Notes under the pieces: generated by a model
What the model was told of the DNA's origin: nothing
Databases searched by the model: none
The model's input: the letters and a program-made list of their open reading frames with translations, nothing else
Position numbers and translations under genes: made by a program
Source: an uncultured Eubacteriales bacterium
GTDB taxonomy: Bacteria; Bacillota; Clostridia; Monoglobales; Monoglobaceae
DNA length: 13,888 bases
Assembly (NCBI GenBank): GCA_905198865.1
Contig: CAJKEB010000046.1
Coordinates: 1 to 13,888, forward strand
Reading direction: 5' to 3'
In this document: positions 7,495 through 13,834 of the stretch, piece by piece
How positions within the stretch are numbered: position 1 is the stretch's first letter
How the letters are laid out: the number at the start of each line of letters is the position of its first letter

Positions 7495-7523
7495 ATTATA
7501 CTCTATTATTATGCAGCAGTCAA
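7495..7523 (-). promoter_or_regulatory. Sigma-A promoter of the yefM-yoeB pair
   Basis: TTGACT (7518-7523), a 17-bp spacer and TATAAT (7495-7500) on the minus strand, directly upstream of the operator hexamers. Transcription should begin near 7488. Confidence 0.87.
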
Positions 7524-7578
7524 TAAAAATTATACAATAATTTATAAAACAAGACAGTAGCAAAACATGACAAAAACA

Positions 7579-7611
7579 CAAAAAATGACTGTGCCGCAAA
7601 TTGGCACAGCC
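7579..7611 (-). terminator. Intrinsic terminator after DUF4330-type gene 2
   Basis: On the minus strand GGCTGTGCC (7603-7611) pairs with GGCACAGTC (7587-7595), nine pairs including one G-U, around a seven-base loop. It is followed by ATTTTTTGTGTTTTTG. It closes the ligase A / GT4 / DUF4330 unit and insulates the toxin-antitoxin module. Confidence 0.88.
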
Positions 7612-7628
7612 GAATTTTCTGTTTTTCC

Positions 7629-7652
7629 TTATTGAGCTTCTTATTGAGCTTC
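7629..7652. repeat. 12-bp tandem duplication across a stop codon
   Basis: TTATTGAGCTTC occurs twice with no gap (7629-7640 and 7641-7652). On the minus strand each copy is GAA GCT CAA TAA, so the duplication repeats the final E-A-Q-stop of DUF4330-type protein 2 in frame. The first stop ends translation; the second copy is untranslated and acts as a back-up stop. Confidence 0.9.
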
Positions 7653-8129
7653 GCGGACGTCAACGATTTCGCCGCCTGTGGTGGTGTATTTTGACCAAGC
7701 GTTAAGCGTCTGACCGGCGCCTATGTACTTGTTGTCGTTGGTATAAAATCCAAGGCTGTTGTACTTTCCGCTTACCTGTACGGTTACATATACGTCATAC
7801 TTGTTCGGGATTTCAAGCTCCTTATACGCTCCATCAACCAGACTGACCTGCATCACTGCGGGCTCGGTTCTGACATCTGTGACTTCGCCCATGTATTCCT
7901 TCGTATCACTGTCATAAAGCGGGCCGCCCTTTTTGAAGCCGTCAACCGTGTAGTCACGCACACTCTTCACCTTGTAGACAAACTCGATATTCGATTTTTC
8001 TGATGATGTGACAGCGTCGCTGCTTGAAGTAAACTTTGCATACAGTCCAAAAGCAAGAACGACAATGCAAACCACAACGATTATATCAATAATACTTATT
8101 TTTCCGAATAACTTTCCGTTTTTATTCAT
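7641..8129 (-). CDS. DUF4330-type membrane-anchored protein 2
   Basis: This 162-residue protein has a short basic start, one TM helix (about 12-31, SIIDIIVVVCIVVLAFGLYA) and a beta-rich extracytoplasmic domain. The first half has VKSVRDYTVDGFKKGGPLYD (54-73) and MGEVTDVRTEP; the second half has ELEIPNKYDVYVTVQV. These line up with protein 1 (GDSV, VVTKVESKP, EIPNMYDIYITMEA). I assign DUF4330 from this pattern; the family has no established biochemical role. It follows protein 1 after 41 bp with no terminator and is the last gene of the unit. AAAGGA lies about nine bases before the ATG. No catalytic residues are obvious, so a structural or accessory role in surface-glycan assembly is more likely than an enzyme. 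Confidence 0.8.
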   Translation of the reverse strand: MNKNGKLFGKISIIDIIVVVCIVVLAFGLYAKFTSSSDAVTSSEKSNIEFVYKVKSVRDYTVDGFKKGGPLYDSDTKEYMGEVTDVRTEPAVMQVSLVDGAYKELEIPNKYDVYVTVQVSGKYNSLGFYTNDNKYIGAGQTLNAWSKYTTTGGEIVDVREAQ

Positions 8130-8170
8130 ATTTAGTATTCCTTTCTGTTTGATTATGTCTGATATCTGAA

Positions 8171-8668
8171 CTATTCGCTGATTTCAAGCTGGGTTATAAA
8201 TCCATGACCTGCCCAGCCCTTTGAGCGAACCGCGTCACTGTCGCCTATTCTTATCGCACTGCCGTTGATTTCTATATCCTTCTGGGTTTCAACCGCGTCT
8301 GCTTCCATTGTTATATAAATATCGTACATATTCGGGATTTCCTGCCATGAGGCTGCTCCGACGTTCAGGTCATATGAAATTTCCTCTGCCGGTTTTGACT
8401 CCACCTTTGTTACAACCGCCGGCATTTTCTCCTTAACGCCGATTGTAACGCTGTCGCCGACCTTTGGCAGCTCGGTCAGGTATGCTTCCTTTTTCATCAG
8501 TTCAATCTGAATTGTCGCCTTAACGTTTCTGTTTCCCGCTGCGGCGCCCTCGGTCGAGCCGCCCTTTTTCGGCGCAAGCATATATATGCCTGCCGCTATA
8601 ACAGCGGCAACAACCAAAATGATTATCAAGTCAATACTGTTAAATCTCGGTTTTGAATTACTTTTCAT
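8171..8668 (-). CDS. DUF4330-type membrane-anchored protein 1
   Basis: This 165-residue protein has one TM helix (about 11-31, SIDLIIILVVAAVIAAGIYM) preceded by a Ser/Lys/Arg-rich start, a Gly/Ala-rich linker (35-45) and a beta-rich extracytoplasmic domain containing GDSVTIGVKEKMPAVVTKVE and QEIPNMYDIYITMEADAVET. I chose the ATG at 8668 over the in-frame ATG at 8743. The later one has AGGAG ten bases upstream and gives the same N-terminal layout as the two paralogues; the extra 25 residues look like translated GC-rich spacer. It lies 112 bp after the GT4 gene and 41 bp before DUF4330-type gene 2. Function is unknown; the setting points to surface glycopolymer assembly. Confidence 0.8.
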   Translation of the reverse strand: MKSNSKPRFNSIDLIIILVVAAVIAAGIYMLAPKKGGSTEGAAAGNRNVKATIQIELMKKEAYLTELPKVGDSVTIGVKEKMPAVVTKVESKPAEEISYDLNVGAASWQEIPNMYDIYITMEADAVETQKDIEINGSAIRIGDSDAVRSKGWAGHGFITQLEISE

Positions 8669-8749
8669 AAGGTTTGTTCTCCTGTTCTCATAAAGCCGCC
8701 CGGCGCCCCGTTTGATTTCAGCTGCCGCAGCCGCTCTATGCAATTTTAG

Positions 8750-8778
8750 ACTGTATATTTAATTTATATAATATTCAA
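8750..8778 (-). promoter_or_regulatory. Possible weak promoter before DUF4330-type gene 1
   Basis: TTGAAT (8773-8778), a 17-bp spacer and TACAGT (8750-8755) on the minus strand sit in the 112-bp gap after the GT4 gene. The -10 matches consensus at only four of six positions, and the AT-rich context makes chance matches likely. No terminator is visible in this gap, so cotranscription with the upstream genes remains the simpler view. Confidence 0.3.
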
Positions 8779-8780
8779 AA

Positions 8781-9890
8781 TTATTTCACAAGCGATGAAT
8801 ATACGTTCTCGATGCGCCTTGTATTGACCTCAGCGGTAAAGCTCGTCTGATATATCCGCTTTGCGTTTTCGGTCATCTTATCATACAGCGGCTTATCGGT
8901 TATCAGCTTTTCTATGGCGTCCGCCATTGCTGCCGCGTCCTTTATCGGTACAAGAAAGCCGTTCTGTCCGTCCTTTATCACTCCGGGATTGCCGCCGAAC
9001 TCGGTTACTACCGCAGGCTTGCCGAGGCTCATACCCTGGAGCAGTGAAAGACTGGTGGCTTCGGTTCCGAACGAGCAGTTGACCTGTATGTCCATTGCGT
9101 TCATAAGCGGCTCAACGTCTGTCAGAAAGCCTGTCATTATCACTGTCTGCTCAAGTCCCTCAGACCGTATCTGTTCACTAAGCTCCGCTTCTGTATCACC
9201 GGTTCCGGCAATCAGGAACTTAATCTTATGCCCGCGTTCCTTTAGGATTTTTGCACACTCGATAAAGTATTTGTGACCCTTGACCTCGGTGAGTCTTGCG
9301 ATAATAGCAGCCGCTGTCTCGTCCGGCTTAATGCCGAAATCCGCACGTACCTGCTCTCTCTTTTCGGCTGAATACGGCGTCAAGGCTTCAACACCGTTCA
9401 GTATAACCTCGATTTTCTTATCGCTCACCCCGGTTGCGGTCAGGTTATCCTTCGCCGCCTCGGCAACGGCAATAATCCTGTCAGCGGTCGCGTTGTTGAC
9501 CATGCCGTTTATCAGCTTGCCTATGCCTCTTGAAATCTTCTTTGACGGCTCAAATACGCTGTGTCTTGTGTACACAATTTTAATTCCGCACTGCTTGGCG
9601 GCTATTCTCGCCGACATGCTTGCGTGAGTGTGCACTATGTCCGGCTTAAGCTCACGAAACAGCTTCTTAAGCGACTTTATCGCCTTGAAATCAAGCGACT
9701 TCTCGGCAAGGTTGTCCATCTCATACACCTTTACACCCAGTGCCTCAGCCTCCGGCTTTAAAAGCGAGTTGCGGGGCAGAACCACTGCCGCATCAAACCG
9801 GCTGCGGTCAAAATACTTCAAAAAGGTGATTATACACTTTCCGGCGCCGCCGATATTCGAGTCGGACGACACCTCCAAAACCTTTATCAT
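8781..9890 (-). CDS. GT4-family glycosyltransferase
   Basis: A cytosolic GT-B fold retaining glycosyltransferase of 369 residues, a normal length, that would add a sugar to a lipid-linked glycan on the inner membrane face. The N-terminal half has SNIGGAGK (11-18) for the donor/acceptor loop and PDIVHTHASMSARIA (83-97). The C-terminal half has VILNGVE (162-168), IARLTEVKGHKYFIE (197-211) and the acidic-motif region (277-315). In that region E277 is present, but the second Glu of the usual E-x7-E is Gln (Q285), and the usual GG-x-PE reads GGNPG (299-303). Such changes may alter donor handling, so sugar specificity cannot be stated. The ATG follows the ligase-like gene A stop directly (TAAATG) with AAGGA just before it, so translation is probably coupled. 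Family call firm, substrate unknown. Confidence 0.9.
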   Translation of the reverse strand: MIKVLEVSSDSNIGGAGKCIITFLKYFDRSRFDAAVVLPRNSLLKPEAEALGVKVYEMDNLAEKSLDFKAIKSLKKLFRELKPDIVHTHASMSARIAAKQCGIKIVYTRHSVFEPSKKISRGIGKLINGMVNNATADRIIAVAEAAKDNLTATGVSDKKIEVILNGVEALTPYSAEKREQVRADFGIKPDETAAAIIARLTEVKGHKYFIECAKILKERGHKIKFLIAGTGDTEAELSEQIRSEGLEQTVIMTGFLTDVEPLMNAMDIQVNCSFGTEATSLSLLQGMSLGKPAVVTEFGGNPGVIKDGQNGFLVPIKDAAAMADAIEKLITDKPLYDKMTENAKRIYQTSFTAEVNTRRIENVYSSLVK

Positions 9891-11807
9891 TTAATCCTTC
9901 ACCACCTTTAAGCTCTGCCGTACCTCATCCTTCTTCTTCTCGTCCTTTGCGATGTACACGGCTGATATTCCGAGAGCAAGGACAAACCAGAATATGAGGA
10001 ACACACGATAGTTATAGAAGCAGTTATCAAACATACCCTGAACGGCAAATCCGATAACGCCTGCGGTTATCGCGACAATCATTGCGCCGAGCTTACTGCC
10101 CTTTCGGCTTGTCGCCTGATATCCGTCAATCATTTTCTTTCCGAACATATACAGCGTGGTAAGGAATACTCCGATACCCACAACGCCGCTTTCAACCAAA
10201 ATCTGGAGGAACATATTGTGCGAGTGCGGCGCAACAATACCGCTGTATGAATAGAACGGATATACCGCCTTGAACGCTTCGGTACCGGGGCCAATGCCCG
10301 ACGCCCAGAAGTCTTTTATCATTGCAAGCGAACCCATCCAGATATACACTCTGTACGAGGTTGACGAGTCCTCCATGTTGCCGACGCTTGTAAATCTGTT
10401 GATTATACTTTCGGGAATAATCATCGGAACAAACGGAAGCGCAATAAGTGCCAGACCCCAAAGCTTGCCGCATACGAATGTTACAAACAGACCGGCCGAG
10501 ACCATAAATCCAATCCAGCAGCCCCTGGAGAATGTGAGTATAAGCGTTCCGAACATCAGACCTGCCGCAAGCGTGAACACGACCTTTGACATCTTGTTGG
10601 GCTTTTGCCAGACAAGTCCGACACAGATGGGGAGTATCAGCAAAATGTACTCGCCGAGAACATTCGGATTTTCAAGCGTTGAGTACACACGCATTTTTAT
10701 ATCGCCGAACATCTCGTCATCAATCCATGCCGCCGATGTATCCCAGCCGAACAGGTACTGTGCAATACCGTACAGACACACAAGCGCGCCTGAGACTGCA
10801 AATATTGTAAGCACGTCAAACAGCTGTTTTCTTGACTTAATCGTGTTTATAACCACAAAATAGAACAGCATAAACACGAGGTATATCGCAAATATGCTTA
10901 GGCTGTTGAGCCTTGCGAACGAGTTTATCGACGCAAAGAGGTACACTGCGAGGAATCCCAGCATCAAGAAGCCTACGCCCTCAAAACGCCACTTAAAGCC
11001 TTTGTCGGTCAGCGCTCTTGCAAGAATTGACAAAAAGCACAGCATAACCATACCGACCATTGCCATTGTCGGCACAAGAGGCGCAAGGAAAACCGTCATA
11101 TATACTCCGGCAAGCGTTGACTTGAGTACAAGGAAAACCGCAAACAAGCCGGCTATAACGCCTATTCCCATAACAGGTCCCATCAGACCGCCTGCAATAC
11201 CTGCGGCAATTCCCACAAGTGCCGCAGTCCAGAGCCTTGAAACCGGCCGGGTATAATTCTTGTCATAGAACTTATAGCTAAACTCTACGCCGGCGAGATG
11301 CTGAACAATCCTTGCAATCCATGACCCGCTGAAAAATTCGGTCAGGTTGACGTTGGTGATTGACACAGCCGCTCCGATTATCAGGAGAACATACATAACA
11401 ATGTTGCCCTGTCCGCCCCTGCTCACAGAGGCTATAACTGAGCCGAGCGACGCTCCGACCATAAGAATTCCGATAAACCTTGTATTGAGAGCTAAAATGT
11501 TGTGCAGATAGATATTACAAAATCTGACAACATATGAAGTCTCAATTTTCTTTTTGAGCTTACTGCCGCAGACCTTTTGCAGCCATGTGAGAAACGTGAA
11601 CGGCGAGTGAAGTATTCTGCCGAAAACACTGTTTTGAACGCTTCCGTCTTCAAAGTGTTCACGTCTGAAGAAATCCGCAATCAGGCTTCTCTGCCATGCG
11701 CCGGAAATTCCGTCATAGCACCGTCTGAGCAGCTTGTACACAACGCTCTGCTTGATAATGTTCCAAACAAAAAACCAAGCCGTCTGAAAGTAACCTATAT
11801 CTTTCAT
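9891..11807 (-). CDS. O-antigen ligase/polymerase-like membrane protein (A)
   Basis: A polytopic membrane protein of 638 residues, longer than most Wzy_C-domain proteins, predicted to polymerise or transfer lipid-linked glycans at the outer face of the membrane. A soluble N-terminal stretch (about 1-105) precedes a dozen or so TM helices. The Wzy_C region shows TLENPNVLGEYILLILP (377-393), LTFSRGCWIGF (424-434), SYRVYIW (484-490), GIGPG (504-508) and the external-loop motif APHSHNMFLQILVESG (526-541). The Arg of SRG and the His residues of HSHN correspond to positions important in WaaL/Wzy enzymes. There is no LPS pathway here, so the product is more likely a capsular, teichuronic-like or wall polysaccharide. 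AGAGAGGA lies upstream of the ATG. The gene follows a 310-bp hairpin-rich spacer after murJ and is directly joined to the GT4 gene. Confidence 0.88.
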   Translation of the reverse strand: MKDIGYFQTAWFFVWNIIKQSVVYKLLRRCYDGISGAWQRSLIADFFRREHFEDGSVQNSVFGRILHSPFTFLTWLQKVCGSKLKKKIETSYVVRFCNIYLHNILALNTRFIGILMVGASLGSVIASVSRGGQGNIVMYVLLIIGAAVSITNVNLTEFFSGSWIARIVQHLAGVEFSYKFYDKNYTRPVSRLWTAALVGIAAGIAGGLMGPVMGIGVIAGLFAVFLVLKSTLAGVYMTVFLAPLVPTMAMVGMVMLCFLSILARALTDKGFKWRFEGVGFLMLGFLAVYLFASINSFARLNSLSIFAIYLVFMLFYFVVINTIKSRKQLFDVLTIFAVSGALVCLYGIAQYLFGWDTSAAWIDDEMFGDIKMRVYSTLENPNVLGEYILLILPICVGLVWQKPNKMSKVVFTLAAGLMFGTLILTFSRGCWIGFMVSAGLFVTFVCGKLWGLALIALPFVPMIIPESIINRFTSVGNMEDSSTSYRVYIWMGSLAMIKDFWASGIGPGTEAFKAVYPFYSYSGIVAPHSHNMFLQILVESGVVGIGVFLTTLYMFGKKMIDGYQATSRKGSKLGAMIVAITAGVIGFAVQGMFDNCFYNYRVFLIFWFVLALGISAVYIAKDEKKKDEVRQSLKVVKD

Positions 11808-11830
11808 AATATCATCCTCTCTTGATTTTA

Positions 11831-11910
11831 TAGGGGATTTTATCCCCTAAGCCCCCTGTTTTGTGATTTTAGGGGCAGCGCCCCTAACAACGGATTCCCC
11901 ATAGGGGGAA
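11831..11910. repeat. Three short G4/C4 hairpins in tandem
   Basis: Three small stem-loops lie in a row between the murJ and ligase-like genes: TAGGGGAT-TTT-ATCCCCTA (11831-11849), TTAGGGGC-AGC-GCCCCTAA (11869-11887) and TTCCCC-ATAG-GGGGAA (11895-11910). All are built on a GGGG/CCCC core with loops of three or four bases. They lack a clean U-tract, so they are not typical terminators. They look like a composite of dispersed intergenic palindromes. They could slow or shield the transcript if murJ and ligase-like gene A are cotranscribed. I see no gene or convincing promoter in 11808-12117. Confidence 0.6.
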
Positions 11911-11935
11911 GGTGTTACCCGCCCATGTCTGGCTG

Positions 11936-12052
11936 TGACCGAACCTGAAAGGTTCGTATGCGCCATGCTAAGCGTTTTCACCTGAAGTTGCTAAAGTCAA
12001 TAACACACCTAAATTGTTCGCTTATGACCGGACTTGCGTAGCAAGTGCGTAT
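11936..12052. repeat. Two hairpin units with shared flanks and different stems
   Basis: Two units share the same edges, TGACCG on the left and CGTAT on the right, but hold different palindromes. Unit one (11936-11959) has an AACCT-GAA-AGGTT stem. Unit two (12025-12052) has an ACTTGC-GTA-GCAAGT stem. Flanks are identical while both arms of the stem differ and still pair. They lie 89 bp apart in the spacer after murJ. This suggests a family of intergenic palindromic units; whether they act as RNA or DNA is unknown. Confidence 0.55.
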
Positions 12053-12117
12053 TCAGTGACTATATGTCTATACCTGAAAAAACACAGGTGGAGCTGCAAC
12101 TCTCATTATTTATTCTT

Positions 12118-13704
12118 TTACTCCGCTTTTCTGAGGCGGAAGAACTCCAATGCCGTTTTCATCTCGCTTATTTTAAGCACAAAAGCCAGAGCTAAGTATA
12201 TCACGCACGAGGGGAGAGCTGCAATGCACAGCTTTACCAAAGTGATTACCGTTCCGCCGTCTAAAACGCCGTCTACAGCACGATACACAAGCCAAGCGAT
12301 GACAAACGCAGCGGCTCCGCACACGAGGGTCTTTAATATATTCCACACAAAGGCCTTTGTAATGACGCTTCCTCTGCGGCGGTTTATCATTATCATAAGC
12401 GCAGCCGCAATCGCTGTGGAGCTGATTGCAGAGGCGAGCGCCAAGCCCTGAATACCTATATTAAACACAAGCACAAACAATGCCGCGCAGCCGATATTGA
12501 CTATAACCCCGAAAATCGATGTAAGCATCGGTGTTTTGCCGTCCTGAACGGCATAAAAGCTCTTGTTCAGCACCTCGCATATCGAGTAGCCCACCATGCC
12601 GAACGAATAGAAAAACAGCGCCGAGGCTGTGATTTGCGAGGACTCTGCCGTGAACTGACCACGCTGAAAAACGACCTTGATAATCGGGTTACTGAGAGCC
12701 AGAAACAGTGCGGACACTAAGGTTATAATAAACACTATCCAACCGACCGATGTCCGTGTAGTCTCGGCAAACGCCTCGTGGTTATCGTCAGCATTGAGCC
12801 GTGACAGGCGGGGCAGAATGAAGTTGGTTATCGCATACGCAAACACGCCTACCATGATTATGTAAATCTTATTCGCCCAGTTAAGAGCCGACACCGCACC
12901 GTCGCCCATTGACGAACCGAACGACATGTTAATCACATTACAAATCGGCTGAACCCATGAACTGACAAGCACCGGCAGCGCCACAAACAGGACTTCCTTC
13001 ATGCTTCCGTCCTTAAAATCCACAACCGGACGGTATCTGTACCCATACTTAATCAGCCACGGAACCTGGAACAGGAGCTGCGCAGCCCACGCCACGAGCA
13101 TTGATACGCCTACGCCGACAAGTCCCATCTTGTCACCGAATATAATTAGATAGGCAATCATTATACCGTTTGACACAACGCTTATAAGTGACGGAACAGT
13201 AAATTCGCCGTGCGACTGAAGAATTCCGACCGCAACGTAAGCAATAGCCGTGAACGCAATAGACGGGAACAGAATTCTGAGTACCCTCGCCGTCATTTCA
13301 ATCTTTCCGGGTACGTCAGCATAGCCGGGAACCATGAGCTTTACCAAAGGCTCGGCGAATATAACTCCTAAAACAGCAGCAAGTACAGCAATCGAGCCGA
13401 TTATTGTAATAAAGTTATTGGCAAAATAATCAGCCGCCTTCTTGCCCGATTTTTCAAGCTGCTTGTTGTACATCGGAACGAAGGTGGAGAGAATAGCCAC
13501 GCCGAGAACCATATCAAAAAACAGAAGCGGTATCTGAGTTGCGGTATTAATAACATCTGACTCGTAGCCCTGACCGTAAATCTGAGCAACGAGCATTTCA
13601 CGGAACAGTCCCATGAACTTTGCCACAAGTATAATGACAGCCATTAAGGCAATAGCCCAAACCGCCTTTTTACCGCCTTTATTGTTCAGTTGATTTTTAG
13701 TCAT
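12118..13704 (-). CDS. murJ: MurJ/MviN-family lipid-linked glycan flippase
   Basis: A polytopic inner-membrane protein of 528 residues in the MOP exporter superfamily, with about 14 TM helices as expected for MurJ. MurJ moves lipid II across the membrane for peptidoglycan synthesis. Family features include KFMGLFREMLVAQIYG (29-44) with R35 in the cavity region, DVINTATQIPLLFFDM (50-65), LSTFVPMYN (72-80), VVFQRGQFT (344-352) and YAVQDGKTPM (384-393). The start has AGGTAAGG five bases upstream, and a strong promoter lies at 13764-13792. Because the gene leads a cluster with two Wzy_C-like proteins and a GT4 enzyme, it may be a dedicated exporter of another lipid-linked glycan rather than the housekeeping lipid II flippase. 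Sequence alone does not separate these. The symbol is by family. Confidence 0.9.
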   Translation of the reverse strand: MTKNQLNNKGGKKAVWAIALMAVIILVAKFMGLFREMLVAQIYGQGYESDVINTATQIPLLFFDMVLGVAILSTFVPMYNKQLEKSGKKAADYFANNFITIIGSIAVLAAVLGVIFAEPLVKLMVPGYADVPGKIEMTARVLRILFPSIAFTAIAYVAVGILQSHGEFTVPSLISVVSNGIMIAYLIIFGDKMGLVGVGVSMLVAWAAQLLFQVPWLIKYGYRYRPVVDFKDGSMKEVLFVALPVLVSSWVQPICNVINMSFGSSMGDGAVSALNWANKIYIIMVGVFAYAITNFILPRLSRLNADDNHEAFAETTRTSVGWIVFIITLVSALFLALSNPIIKVVFQRGQFTAESSQITASALFFYSFGMVGYSICEVLNKSFYAVQDGKTPMLTSIFGVIVNIGCAALFVLVFNIGIQGLALASAISSTAIAAALMIMINRRRGSVITKAFVWNILKTLVCGAAAFVIAWLVYRAVDGVLDGGTVITLVKLCIAALPSCVIYLALAFVLKISEMKTALEFFRLRKAE

Positions 13705-13763
13705 AAAACCTTACCTCATAAAGTCAATTATATCCCGGAAATTTCATAAATTATATAATATAG

Positions 13764-13792
13764 ATTATATACCTAAACTGCAATAAAGTCAA
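13764..13792 (-). promoter_or_regulatory. Sigma-A promoter of the MurJ-type gene
   Basis: TTGACT (13787-13792), a 17-bp spacer and TATAAT (13764-13769) on the minus strand. A second TATAAT at 13727-13732 has no good -35 box. An 8-bp palindrome, TTACGTAA (13811-13818), lies 18 bp upstream of the -35 box and could bind a regulator, though short palindromes are common by chance. The leader would be about 53 nt. Confidence 0.85.
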
Positions 13793-13834
13793 TACAGCGA
13801 ATAATGAAGTTTACGTAACAAAAATACTGGGCGT

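Noticed and set aside
8669..8743. Longer start for DUF4330-type protein 1
   Set aside because: The added residues are Ala/Arg-rich translation of a GC-rich spacer, and the shorter form matches the two paralogues in layout.
10270..10863. Long plus-strand open frame (197 codons) opposite ligase-like gene A
   Set aside because: It lies entirely inside a strongly supported minus-strand membrane protein gene, has no ribosome site or family pattern, and reads like the antisense of hydrophobic codons.
11808..12117. Riboswitch, CRISPR array or small gene in the murJ to ligase spacer
   Set aside because: There are no repeats at regular spacing with unique spacers, no recognisable riboswitch core, and no plausible coding frame with a ribosome site. 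Short palindromic repeats explain the structure better.
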